Positions 1 to 8,697 of a DNA stretch of 64,000 bases are shown here, in pieces. The number at the start of each line of letters is the position of its first letter. Position 1 is the first letter of the stretch. The DNA lies in contig NZ_CALRUC010000008.1 of assembly GCF_943371255.1 (NCBI RefSeq), positions 1-64,000 on the forward strand, read 5' to 3'. This DNA is from Ferrovibrio terrae_B (GTDB taxonomy: Bacteria > Pseudomonadota > Alphaproteobacteria > Ferrovibrionales > Ferrovibrionaceae). A program made the translations under genes and the position numbers. Below the pieces are notes generated by a model, which worked only from the letters and a program-made list of their open reading frames with translations, was not told the DNA's origin and searched no databases.

Positions 1-84
1 TAATTCATTTGTATGATGAGTGGCGCGCGCTGACAATCCCATCCGGCGGTGTCGTGTCCAAACGACATCCTGCGGGGGACTGGC

Positions 85-1320
85 ATGCATATTGCGGTTA
101 TCGGTACCGGTGTTGTCGGGGCGTGCTCGGCAGCGTGGTTGCAGCGCGATGGTCACACAGTGACGTTCATCGATCCCCGCGAGGCGGGTGAAGCCTGTTC
201 GTTCGGCAATGCCGGCTCGCTGTCACCCAGCGCCTGTCTGCCTGTCGGCATGCCCGGTATGTGGAAAAAGGTGCCGAAATGGCTGCTCGACCCCGAGGGG
301 CCACTGACCATCCGTCCTGCCCATTTGCCCGCAGTGCTGCCCTGGCTGATCCGTTTCCTGCGCGCTTCCAGCCGAGAGGAAGTCTCTCGCATCGCCACTG
401 CCATGCGCGGCCTGCTGAAGCCGGTCTTCGAAGCCTACGAGCCATTGCTGCAGCGTGCCGGTGCCACCAGCCTCGTGCGCCATACCGGCTGTCTCTATGT
501 CTACTCCTCGCGCGAGGCGGCCAATCAGTGGAAATGGGGCATGGATCTGCGCCGCCGCCTCGGCGTCGAATTGCGTGATATTGGCAGTGATGAACTGGCC
601 GAGATGGAGCCCGATCTCAAAGGTCGCTTCCGCTTCGGCCACTATGCGCCCGACAACGGATCGGCGGCGGACCCGTCTGCGCTGGTGAAAGCGATCTACG
701 GCCAGGCGATCCGCGATGGCGCCACGCATGTGAAGCAGGCGGTGACAGACCTGCAGATGACAGGGGGCGTGGTGAAGGCACTACAGCTCGACAATGGCGA
801 CAGCCTCGATGTCGATGGCGTGGTGGTTGCTGCCGGTGCCTGGTCCGCGGGCCTGGCCCGCCGGGTCGGCGCGCGCGTCCCGCTGGAAACCCAACGCGGC
901 TATCATGTCACGGTTGCCAGTTCGAACCTGCAGCTGAGCCGCACCGTGATGGCCACCGAATACAACATGATGGTCAATCCGATGGCGATGGGCCTGCGTC
1001 TGGCCGGCACGGTCGAGCTGGCCGGCCTGAAAGCGCCGCCGCGCTATGCGCGCGCCGAAGCCCTGCTGAAAAAAGGCAAGGAGCTGTTTCCACATCTCGA
1101 TACCAGCAAAACCAGCCTGTGGATGGGCCATCGACCCTGCCTGCCCGACAGCATGCCGGTGATCGGCCGCGCGCCGCGAGCGGAGAATGCCTGGCTCGGC
1201 TTCGGCCATGGTCATGTCGGCATGTGTGGCGGCGCCACCACCGGCCGCGAGATCGCCAATCTGGTTGCCGGCCGCATGCCGGAAATCGAACTGTCCCCCT
1301 TCAACCCGGATCGTTTCTGA
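85..1320 (+). CDS. FAD-dependent D-amino-acid dehydrogenase-like oxidoreductase
   Basis: A 411-residue DAO-family flavoprotein. The N-terminus carries the dinucleotide-binding motif GTGVVG (residues 7-12) after a short beta strand. The C-terminus has the GFGHGHVGMCGGATTGR region typical of DadA-like enzymes. Family members oxidise D-amino acids or related secondary amines to imines and pass electrons to the respiratory chain. I start at the ATG at 85 because GGGGGA lies just upstream; an in-frame ATG at 49 would add 12 residues that do not fit the family. It sits 13 bp before hyuA, and a RidA-like protein closes the same run of genes, so oxidation of an amino acid released by hydantoin opening is a reasonable inference. 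The substrate is unknown. Confidence 0.85.
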   Translation: MHIAVIGTGVVGACSAAWLQRDGHTVTFIDPREAGEACSFGNAGSLSPSACLPVGMPGMWKKVPKWLLDPEGPLTIRPAHLPAVLPWLIRFLRASSREEVSRIATAMRGLLKPVFEAYEPLLQRAGATSLVRHTGCLYVYSSREAANQWKWGMDLRRRLGVELRDIGSDELAEMEPDLKGRFRFGHYAPDNGSAADPSALVKAIYGQAIRDGATHVKQAVTDLQMTGGVVKALQLDNGDSLDVDGVVVAAGAWSAGLARRVGARVPLETQRGYHVTVASSNLQLSRTVMATEYNMMVNPMAMGLRLAGTVELAGLKAPPRYARAEALLKKGKELFPHLDTSKTSLWMGHRPCLPDSMPVIGRAPRAENAWLGFGHGHVGMCGGATTGREIANLVAGRMPEIELSPFNPDRF

Positions 1321-1333
1321 TAGGAGAGCGGGC

Positions 1334-3301
1334 GTGAGCACAGCCGTGTTCTGGTCGATCGGCATCGATGTTGGCGGCACCTATGTGGATGTCGCCGCAG
1401 TCGATGGCACCGGCCGGTACCAGCGCCGCAAGGTCCCGCGCATTGATGCCGATCCGGCCATCTCGGTGCTCGCGGCACTCGATGACGCTCTGCATGCGAT
1501 GGCGATTGCGCCCGCCACAGTTGGTCGCGTGGCGCATGGCTCGACGCTGGTCACCAATATGCTGCTGGAGCGCAAGGCGCCGCCGGTCGCGGTGGTCACC
1601 AATCGCGGCTTTGCCGATCTGCTGCTGGTCGGCCGGCAGAACCGCAGTGATCTCTATACGCTGACGCCGGCCCCGCAAACGCCGCAGGCATTGTTCCCCG
1701 ATGCGCTGCGGTTCGAGATTGCCGGCCGCTGCGCGGCAAATGGCGCGGAAATCGAACCGCTTGATCCGGCCGCGCTGACCGCTCTGGCCCGGACGATTGC
1801 CGCGAGCGGCGTATCGGCGGTAGCGGTTTGCCTGCTGCATGCGGTGCGCAATCCCGCCCATGAGATCGCGGTCGGCCAAGCGCTGCTGGCGGCGAACCCC
1901 GATCTGGCAGTTTCCCTGTCACATGCCGTCGATGTGGCATCCGGCGAATTCGAGCGCTTCCTGGCAACGGCACTGGATGCCTATGTGAAGCCATCCAGCC
2001 GGCAGTATCTCAATGCCTTCTGCGCTGGCCTGCTGGCACGCGGCCTGCCGCAGCCGGTGATCGTGACCTCCGATGCCGGCCTGCGGTCGCCGGCCATGGT
2101 TGCGGGAAACCCGCTCAGCCTGGCGCTGGCCGGCCCGGCTGCGGCGATGAGCGGCTTCCATCTGCAGGGCGCGGCAGGGGGCGATAAATCTATGCCCTGC
2201 ATTTCGGTGGAGACAGGAGGTACCACCACCGATATCGGCCTGATCGAACACGGCGACATTGTCTGCGGTCGCAGGATCGACATCGGCGGCCTTTCGATCA
2301 GCCTGCGGGCGACGGATATCCTGTCGGTGCCGGTTGGCGGCGGCAGCATTGTTCGGGTCAATCAGGCGGGCGCGTTGCGCCTCGGTCCGCAGTCGATGGG
2401 CAGCCAGCCTGGTCCCGCTGCCTACGGGCGTGGCGGCACGCTGCCCACATTGACCGATGCGCTGGTCGTGCTGAACCGTCTGCCCGCGACACTTGCCGGT
2501 GGACTTGCACTGGATGTTGCCGCTGCGCGCCAGGTCATGCACGGCATTGCCGAGGCGCTGGGCTGCGATATTGAGGCGGCGGCTACCGCCGTGGTCGCGA
2601 CTGCCGCAGCAGCAATCGCCGAGGGCGTGAAGGCGCATGCCTATCGCCACGGGATTGACCCAACCGGTGCCCGGCTGATTGCCGGTGGCGGTGGCGGGGC
2701 GCAGCATGCCGCCGAGGTCGCCGAGCTGCTGGGCAGTGATTGCGTGCTGATCCCGGCCGATGCCGGCGTTGTGTCTGCGCTCGGCTGTCTTGCCGCATCC
2801 GAGACCGCAGCTGCGGAAAGTGCTCTCGATCTTGCACTGACCACGGCTGACTGGCCGGCCCTGATGGCGGCGGTAGAGGCCATCGTGGCGCAGGCCGAAT
2901 CACAGGCGCGGATCACATGGTCACTCGAAGCCGTCTACCAGGGACAGTCGGCAGCGCTTGAATTCTTCTTCCAACCGGATCGCGATGACGCCGCCGCACT
3001 GGCGCAGCGATTCGACCAGGTGCATGAACGGGTGCGCGGCCATGCCTTCGCGCGCGGCGTGCGTCTGCTGCGTCTGCGGGGCCAGTGGATGACGCGGCCC
3101 GCCACGCTGCAGGCCACTGTGCCGGCTTCGGCAGCCGGCAGCGAAGCTGATTGTAGCGGCCCGGCCAGCATCTTCACCGAAACTACCAGCCTGTGGATTC
3201 CGGCCAGCTGGCTGTGCTGCCAGACTGCCGATGGTAACCTGCAGATGCGACGCACCGGTCAGGCGCAGACACGGCAGCAGGCATTGAAAGGGGCGGCATG
3301 A
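1334..3301 (+). CDS. hyuA: Hydantoinase/oxoprolinase subunit A
   Basis: A 655-residue HyuA/OplA-type protein. It has the N-terminal ASKHA-like motif GIDVGGTYVDVAA (residues 7-19) and a second nucleotide-binding segment ETGGTTTDIGLI near residue 300. The family hydrolyses hydantoins, 5-oxoproline or related cyclic amides using ATP together with subunit B. I choose the GTG at 1334, preceded by GGAGAG; longer readings run back into the upstream gene. Its stop overlaps the start of hyuB (ATGA), so the two are translationally coupled. The carboxylase relatives (acetone or acetophenone carboxylase) are a possible alternative, but no gamma subunit is seen here. Confidence 0.88.
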   Translation: MSTAVFWSIGIDVGGTYVDVAAVDGTGRYQRRKVPRIDADPAISVLAALDDALHAMAIAPATVGRVAHGSTLVTNMLLERKAPPVAVVTNRGFADLLLVGRQNRSDLYTLTPAPQTPQALFPDALRFEIAGRCAANGAEIEPLDPAALTALARTIAASGVSAVAVCLLHAVRNPAHEIAVGQALLAANPDLAVSLSHAVDVASGEFERFLATALDAYVKPSSRQYLNAFCAGLLARGLPQPVIVTSDAGLRSPAMVAGNPLSLALAGPAAAMSGFHLQGAAGGDKSMPCISVETGGTTTDIGLIEHGDIVCGRRIDIGGLSISLRATDILSVPVGGGSIVRVNQAGALRLGPQSMGSQPGPAAYGRGGTLPTLTDALVVLNRLPATLAGGLALDVAAARQVMHGIAEALGCDIEAAATAVVATAAAAIAEGVKAHAYRHGIDPTGARLIAGGGGGAQHAAEVAELLGSDCVLIPADAGVVSALGCLAASETAAAESALDLALTTADWPALMAAVEAIVAQAESQARITWSLEAVYQGQSAALEFFFQPDRDDAAALAQRFDQVHERVRGHAFARGVRLLRLRGQWMTRPATLQATVPASAAGSEADCSGPASIFTETTSLWIPASWLCCQTADGNLQMRRTGQAQTRQQALKGAA

Positions 3302-4881
3302 CCAGTCGCCTGCCTGCCACGCTTGTGCCGCGGCTCGAGCCGGTGCGCCTGACGCTGCAGGCCGCGGCCGACCGGATGCAGGACAGCCTGATCGGCGGCG
3401 CCTATTCCGCCATCGCACGCGAGGCCGGCGACGGTGCGGCGGCCCTCTTCCTGCCCGATGGTCGTCTGCTGGTACAGGCACGCTCGTTGCCGTTGCTGCT
3501 GGGATCGCTGATTCCTGCCGTCGAGGCAGTGCTGAAGCAGTTTCCCGCCGACACGATGCGCGATGGCGATGGTTATCTGCTCAACGATCCTTTCATGGGC
3601 GGCACCCATCTGCCGGATTTGACGCTGGTGCGCCCGATTTTCCTGCAGCAGACGCTTATCGGGCTGGCTGCCACGAGCCTGCATCACCAAGATGTCGGCG
3701 GCATCACGCCAGGATCGATTCCGCCGCACGCCACCTCGATCTTCCAGGAGGGGTTGCGCCTGCCGCCGGTGCGGTCGCATCGCGACAGTCAACTCGATGC
3801 GCTGCTAGGGGCGCTGCTGGCGGCGAACAGCCGCACGCCGGACCTGCTGCTGGGCGATCTGTCCTCGCAATGGTCGGGAACATCGGCGGGCGGTCGCGAG
3901 TTGCAGCAGTTGGCGCTCCGTGAGGGTGAGCATTTCCTTGTGCTATGTGACGCGCTGATCGACCAGACCGAAACTCTGACCCGGCAGGCGCTGCTCTCCT
4001 ATCCCGATGGGATTGCCAGCTGGGAGGATGCCCTGGACAGTGACGGTGTCGGCGACGATCCAGTGGCCATTCGTGTCACGCTGGAAAAGCGCGGCGACCG
4101 CCTGCGCATCGACTTCACCGGCTCGGCGCCGCAGACACGCGGTCCGGTCAACGCGGCGCCGGCCGCCGTGCTGTCGGCGGCACTGTATTTCATGCGCAGC
4201 CTCGCACCCGATGCGCCGAACAATGCCGGCTGCCTGTTGCCGCTCGATCTGCATCTGCCAGAGGGCAGCGTGGTCAATCCGCTGTGGCCGGCGGCGGTGA
4301 ATGCGCGCACCGGCACGGTGAAATTGGCTTGCAATGCCATCATCGGCGCCTGGAGCGGGATTGCACCCCACACCGCCGCTGCCGCGAATGCCGGTGTTGC
4401 CGCCGTGATCGCCTTTGCCGGCAAGGACGCGGATGGCCGTGACTTTACGCTGACCGAAGTGGTGGCCAGCGGCGCCGGCGCGCATGCCGGCGGCGATGGC
4501 ACGCCGGGGATTTCCACCGATGTTAGCAACGCGCGCAACACGCCGGTCGAGATCGTCGAGGCACGCACGCCGATCCGCATCGAACAGTACGGTTTTGCCA
4601 CAGGTTCCGGCGGCGGCGGGCGTCATCGCGGCGGCGATGGCCTGCGCAGGGTTTATCGCCTCACAGACGGCAAGGGCACGGTGTCCTATCGCGGCGAGCG
4701 GCATCGTCATGCTGCCCGTGGTGCGGCCGGTGGTGCGGCCGGTGCGCTGTCGCGTGCCTGGATCGAGCGTGCCGATGGCCGCATCGAGGCGCTGGGGGCC
4801 AAGGCTCAGTTCGAATGGCAAGCCGGAGACCGGCTGCATGTGGAGACCGCCGGTGCGGGAGGGTGGGGAGAGCCCGAGTAA
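3298..4881 (+). CDS. hyuB: Hydantoinase/oxoprolinase subunit B
   Basis: A 527-residue HyuB/OplB-family protein, normal length for a stand-alone B subunit. Recognisable family segments are LLNDPFMGGTHLPDLTLVRP (about 99-118), the HHQDVGGITPGS block that follows, and a glycine-rich SGGGGRHRGGDGLRR segment towards the C-terminus. With HyuA it should form the ATP-dependent cyclic-amide hydrolase. It starts inside the hyuA stop (ATGA overlap) and is followed after 32 bp by a TTT-type binding protein, so uptake and hydrolysis are probably co-expressed. Confidence 0.88.
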   Translation: MTSRLPATLVPRLEPVRLTLQAAADRMQDSLIGGAYSAIAREAGDGAAALFLPDGRLLVQARSLPLLLGSLIPAVEAVLKQFPADTMRDGDGYLLNDPFMGGTHLPDLTLVRPIFLQQTLIGLAATSLHHQDVGGITPGSIPPHATSIFQEGLRLPPVRSHRDSQLDALLGALLAANSRTPDLLLGDLSSQWSGTSAGGRELQQLALREGEHFLVLCDALIDQTETLTRQALLSYPDGIASWEDALDSDGVGDDPVAIRVTLEKRGDRLRIDFTGSAPQTRGPVNAAPAAVLSAALYFMRSLAPDAPNNAGCLLPLDLHLPEGSVVNPLWPAAVNARTGTVKLACNAIIGAWSGIAPHTAAAANAGVAAVIAFAGKDADGRDFTLTEVVASGAGAHAGGDGTPGISTDVSNARNTPVEIVEARTPIRIEQYGFATGSGGGGRHRGGDGLRRVYRLTDGKGTVSYRGERHRHAARGAAGGAAGALSRAWIERADGRIEALGAKAQFEWQAGDRLHVETAGAGGWGEPE

Positions 4882-4913
4882 CAACTGCGACTAGACAAGG
4901 ATAGGAGACTGAG

Positions 4914-5912
4914 ATGACCGGGGTATTTTATCGTAATGTACTGAAGGGGGCGGCGGGCCTGATGGTTGCTGCGGGTATGGCGCTGGCGTCTGCAACGCCG
5001 GCACTGGCGCAGGCCTACCCATCCAAGCCTGTGACCCTGATCGTGCCATTTGCGGCTGGCGGGTCGACCGATCTGCTGGCGCGGCAGATCGGCGCCAAGA
5101 TTTCCGGTCCGCTGGGCCAGCCGGTGATCGTCGAGAATCGCGGCGGGGCCGGTGGTGCACTGGGCGCGAATCTGGTCGCCAAGGCCGCGCCGGATGGCTA
5201 TACGCTGCTGATGGGCGTTTCCGGATCCAACGCGATCAGTGCCGCATTGCGGACGGATCTGCCTTACGATCCGGTGAAGGACTTCGCCTCGGTCAGCCTG
5301 GTGGTCAGCTCGCCGCTGGTGCTGGTGGTCAATGCCAACAGCAGCTTCAAGTCGGTGCAGGATGTGATCGCCCATGCCAAGGCGAAGCCCAGCACCTTCA
5401 CGCACGGTTCGCCCGGCATCGGCACCTCAATGCATATGGCCGGCGAGCTGTTCGGCCTGGAAGCCAAGGTGAAGCTGGAGCATGTGCCCTACAAGGGCAG
5501 CGCCGCCGCGCTGCAGGATCTTCTGGGTGGCCAGATCGATAGCATGTTCGGCGATCTGCTGGTCGTGCTGGAACATGTGAAATCCGGCCGCCTGCGCGCG
5601 CTGGGCGTCACTTCTCTGACCCGGCATCCGATGCTGCCCGATGTGCCGACGGTGGCCGAAGCCGGCTTGCCGAAATATGAGGCCATCTCCTGGCAGGGCG
5701 TGTTCGCACCGGCCGGCATTCCGGCACCGACCTTGGCCCGGCTGTATCAGGAAGTATCCAAGGCGCTGGCGGCGGATGATCTGAAGACCTTCTTCACCGA
5801 GCGTGGCTTTATGGTCGAGGCTCGCAAGCCAGAGGAATCGCAGGCCTATGTGGCGGCTGAGGTAACGAAGTGGAAGGCTGTGGTGCAGGCAGCCGGGATC
5901 AAGCCGGAATGA
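4914..5912 (+). CDS. TTT (Bug/TctC family) periplasmic substrate-binding protein
   Basis: A 332-residue Bug-family receptor. An N-terminal signal peptide ends near ALAQA (about residue 33), followed by the family landmark YPSKPVTLIVPFAAGGSTD and later GQPVIVENRGGAGG. These proteins deliver carboxylates, amides or N-heterocycles to TctA/TctB permeases. No TctAB pair lies in the window, so it must use permeases encoded elsewhere, which is common for this family. GGAGACTGAG precedes the ATG at 4914. Its stop overlaps the RidA-like gene. Confidence 0.88.
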   Translation: MTGVFYRNVLKGAAGLMVAAGMALASATPALAQAYPSKPVTLIVPFAAGGSTDLLARQIGAKISGPLGQPVIVENRGGAGGALGANLVAKAAPDGYTLLMGVSGSNAISAALRTDLPYDPVKDFASVSLVVSSPLVLVVNANSSFKSVQDVIAHAKAKPSTFTHGSPGIGTSMHMAGELFGLEAKVKLEHVPYKGSAAALQDLLGGQIDSMFGDLLVVLEHVKSGRLRALGVTSLTRHPMLPDVPTVAEAGLPKYEAISWQGVFAPAGIPAPTLARLYQEVSKALAADDLKTFFTERGFMVEARKPEESQAYVAAEVTKWKAVVQAAGIKPE

Positions 5913-6292
5913 TCGAGCATATCGGCGGGCCTGTCCTTCGCGGAGGACAGGCCCAACCTCTCACATCGGTGGTTCGCGTCGATGCGCCACTGGTCTTCGT
6001 TGCCGGACAGGTGCCGATGCTGAACGGTCAGCCGGCAGCACCGGATATTGCCGGGCAGACGCGGTACGTCATCGGCATGATTGAGGCTGAACTTAAAAAA
6101 GCCGGCTGCGGCCTTGCCGATATCGTCAAGGTCACTGTCTGGCTGACCGATAAGGACGATTATCCAGCCTTCAATGCGACATACGCGGAAATTTTTGGCA
6201 CCGAGAAGGCTCCGGCGCGGTCGACGGTAATATCCGGCCTGATTGCACCGGTGCGGATCGAGATGGAGGCCATTGCGGCAGCACATCGATAG
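5909..6292 (+). CDS. RidA-family (YjgF/YER057c/UK114) protein
   Basis: A 127-residue RidA-superfamily protein. The C-terminal motif with an arginine before a conserved acidic residue (APVRIEMEAIA) and the PARSTV segment are typical. RidA proteins hydrolyse reactive enamine/imine intermediates formed by amino-acid-oxidising enzymes, which fits the flavoprotein at the head of this gene run. The start at 5909 overlaps the previous stop (ATGA). A strong hairpin (5927-5954) lies inside the first codons. The N-terminus is a little divergent from canonical RidA, so it may belong to a Rid subgroup rather than RidA proper. Confidence 0.82.
   Translation: MIEHIGGPVLRGGQAQPLTSVVRVDAPLVFVAGQVPMLNGQPAAPDIAGQTRYVIGMIEAELKKAGCGLADIVKVTVWLTDKDDYPAFNATYAEIFGTEKAPARSTVISGLIAPVRIEMEAIAAAHR
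5927..5954 (+). other. Strong hairpin in the 5' coding end of the RidA-like gene
   Basis: The arms GGGCCTGTCC and GGACAGGCCC are perfect complements (10 bp, extendable by one T-A pair) around TTCGCGGA. It begins 18 bases after the ridA-like start codon and has no T-run, so it is not a standard intrinsic terminator. It could slow translation or protect the 3' end of the upstream message. Confidence 0.6.
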
Positions 6293-6384
6293 CGGTGGCA
6301 GATCAAACAGGGCGATCCGAGTGTTCGACTGGACAGCGGTTAATTGGGCGCATGCCTGGCCGAGCCTGCAGTCAGCTGCTTTTC

Positions 6385-7452
6385 TTACATCCGATAGACA
6401 CGGCGTGCGGTGCCGGCGAGCAGCTCCTGTCCGGCTGCCGAGCCATGCTCAGCTGCAATAATCTTATACGCATTCCAGAGATTGCCGTAGCTTATCGCCA
6501 CGCTGTCGACCGGAAAATTGCTCTCAAACATGCAGCGCGCCGGACCGAAACGCCGGATCGCGTGTTGGAAATAGGCGCCGCGCTCGTCCACGAATTCCCG
6601 GGATGACGGCGGCATCGGACGGGTATGGGCGTCATACTGGGTGACGATCGACGCCATGCCACCGAGTTTCATAACGAGGTTCGGCAACTCTGCCAGCCTG
6701 TCGATCATAGTACACCAGGCGGCGAAGACCGGATCGCGCTCGGTAGGGCCGCGGGCATACCCGACCGGGGCACCGAGGTGATCGATTATGATGGTTGCGC
6801 CCGGCACTGCACGGGCAAGGTCGGCCAGATCGTTCAGCTGGAAATGAAACAGGAAGGCATCGAAGGCGAGGCCGCGTTCGGCCACGCGGGCCAGGCCACG
6901 GCGAAAGGCCGGATCGGCATAGAGGCCGGGTGGCGCGGCTCCGGCGAGCAACCGCGCCGAGGGGTCTTCGAGGCGGGCCGCACTCTGGCGGACCCCTCGC
7001 AGGCGTCCCGCGCCGGCCATCTCATGCCGGTCGAGCAGCATTTCCAGTTCAGGGTGCCGCAGGTCCGCATGCGCCACGATGGCCGCGATCGTTTCCGTGT
7101 TGCTGCCGCTGGCGGATTGAGCGGCCATGCGGGTGGCCCATTCCGTCTCGCCCAAGGCGCGGAGATGCTCCGGGCCATCCGTGCGGTATCCGGAGCCGCA
7201 TTCGATATAGACGGCTTGTGTGACCCTATGGCCGTCCCTGGCGTCAGCGAGGAATTCTTCCAAGAGATAACGACTGGTCCGCAGCATCGCATCCGGCACG
7301 GCAGGATCGGGAAAATCACGTTCGCCCCAGAGATGGAAGTGCGCGTCGACGACCTCCTGCTCCGGTGCGAGGACCGGTTCGCGGCGCAAAGCCCACCAGT
7401 CGTGGCGCGCACCCATCTGGCGCACCCGGTACTCGCGTTCCTGCGGCGTCAT
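6385..7452 (-). CDS. Amidohydrolase family 2 (TIM-barrel metal-dependent hydrolase)
   Basis: A 355-residue amidohydrolase_2-type protein. The metal-binding HxH is in VVDAHFHLW (about residues 34-42), and later landmarks are IIDHLGAP and FESNFPVD, as in 2-pyrone-4,6-dicarboxylate lactonases and related decarboxylases or lactonases. The start is supported by GGGAGGAA seven bases upstream. It is divergent from the LysR regulator at 7599 across a 146-bp AT-rich gap, the usual arrangement for a LysR target. The substrate is unknown. Confidence 0.85.
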   Translation of the reverse strand: MTPQEREYRVRQMGARHDWWALRREPVLAPEQEVVDAHFHLWGERDFPDPAVPDAMLRTSRYLLEEFLADARDGHRVTQAVYIECGSGYRTDGPEHLRALGETEWATRMAAQSASGSNTETIAAIVAHADLRHPELEMLLDRHEMAGAGRLRGVRQSAARLEDPSARLLAGAAPPGLYADPAFRRGLARVAERGLAFDAFLFHFQLNDLADLARAVPGATIIIDHLGAPVGYARGPTERDPVFAAWCTMIDRLAELPNLVMKLGGMASIVTQYDAHTRPMPPSSREFVDERGAYFQHAIRRFGPARCMFESNFPVDSVAISYGNLWNAYKIIAAEHGSAAGQELLAGTARRVYRM

Positions 7453-7598
7453 TCTTTGTTCCTCCCCGGCGCGACCACTCCGGAATTGGCCCCCGAACGG
7501 CGCGCGCGGCGCGAATCATAGAGTTGAACTGGATATTACAGATAGTTAAAATTACTAATGCCAATATTCCAATATACTAAAAGCTGACAGGGGCATTC
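7453..7598. promoter_or_regulatory. Divergent promoter region, amidohydrolase/LysR
   Basis: The half nearest the LysR gene is strikingly AT-rich compared with its surroundings. It holds a short inverted repeat, ATATT-CC-AATAT, at 7564-7575 and a possible -10 (TATACT) around 7573. A LysR site is expected here by analogy with divergent LysR/target pairs, but I cannot assign its bases with confidence. Confidence 0.4.
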
Positions 7599-8558
7599 AT
7601 GGAGCTGAGGCAGATTCGATTCTTCGTCGCGGCTTGCGAGGAGGGCTCGCTGAGTGCGGCCGCCAATCGCCTGCACTGCACGGCATCCGGCGTCAGCCAG
7701 CAGATGAGCGCGCTGGAGGGGCGGCTGGGGATCAGCCTGCTAGAAAGGACGCGGCGCGGTGTGGTGCCGACACCGGCTGGCCAGCGCTTCTACGAAAGGT
7801 CGCTCGCGATCCTGAAAGCCGTGTCGGAGGCAGAACTCGAGATCGAGGATTTCTCCGCCGGGCTGAGCGGCGCGGTCTCGGCGGGCTTCGCACCGGGCCT
7901 GGCGAAAGCCATCCTGCCGCCGGCGCTGGCGCGCTTCACGCGCGAGTTCCCCCGGGTCGATATCGACATCGCCAGTGGCACGGCGGATACGCTGATCGCC
8001 GACGTCGCCGGCGGCGCTCTCGATTTCTATGTCGGACAGTTCGAAAAGCCGCAGATCGGTCTGTCGGCCCAATCCATCGGCCGGTTCCCGGTCACGCTCA
8101 TTTCCGGCTCCCGCCGTGGACTGATGCCGATGAAGCCGCTGAAACTTGCTGCTATGCCGCCGCTGAAACTTTTCTTGCCCAATGCGGAAAACAGCCTGCG
8201 GCCGAAAATCGATGCGGCGATTCGCAATGGCGAGATTGCGGTGGAGCGGATCATTTCCAACGCCAGCCTGTCGGCCGGGCTCGAATTCCTCGCCCTGACG
8301 GATTGGTCGGCGATCCTGCCTTACTGGATCGGTCAGAAGGAACTCGGCAATGAACGCCTGACCGTCAATCCGATTGACGATTCCACCCTTGCCGTGGAGG
8401 TCGCGTTGATCATTCCTGCCCGGCATTCGCTGTCGCGCCCTGCTCAGACGCTCTATGACTATTTCAACCAGGAGCTCCGCCGTTCCGAGGAGGAATGGAG
8501 CCGGCTCATGGCATCTTCTGCTTTAAGCTATGCTGATGATTCACTTAAGAAGAAATAA
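7599..8558 (+). CDS. LysR-family transcriptional regulator
   Basis: A 319-residue LysR regulator. A winged helix-turn-helix occupies residues 1-60 (MELRQIRFFVAACEEGSLSAAANRL, with conserved SGVSQQMSALE), and a periplasmic-binding-like effector domain spans about 90-300. It probably controls the divergent amidohydrolase. The TRAP transporter genes downstream on the same strand may also be targets. A 24-bp inverted repeat overlaps its stop codon. Confidence 0.9.
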   Translation: MELRQIRFFVAACEEGSLSAAANRLHCTASGVSQQMSALEGRLGISLLERTRRGVVPTPAGQRFYERSLAILKAVSEAELEIEDFSAGLSGAVSAGFAPGLAKAILPPALARFTREFPRVDIDIASGTADTLIADVAGGALDFYVGQFEKPQIGLSAQSIGRFPVTLISGSRRGLMPMKPLKLAAMPPLKLFLPNAENSLRPKIDAAIRNGEIAVERIISNASLSAGLEFLALTDWSAILPYWIGQKELGNERLTVNPIDDSTLAVEVALIIPARHSLSRPAQTLYDYFNQELRRSEEEWSRLMASSALSYADDSLKKK

Positions 8559-8568
8559 GTATTCTTAA
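8545..8568. promoter_or_regulatory. AT-rich inverted repeat between the LysR gene and the TRAP operon
   Basis: TTAAGAA (8545-8551) and TTCTTAA (8562-8568) are perfect complements with a 10-base spacer, overlapping the LysR stop codon. It could be an operator for the TRAP operon starting at 8698 or a weak terminator. There is no GC-rich stem, which favours a protein-binding site. Confidence 0.35.
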
Positions 8569-8697
8569 TTGATGGTCGATCCTAGGTTTGCTCCCGGAGG
8601 AACGCCGTCTGCCTGAACGGTCGACAGCGAATAGGCGCGCCCTGTAGCGCGCAATAATAAGGCCCCAGCCTCTGCCGGGCCCGGGAGGAGACAAAAA

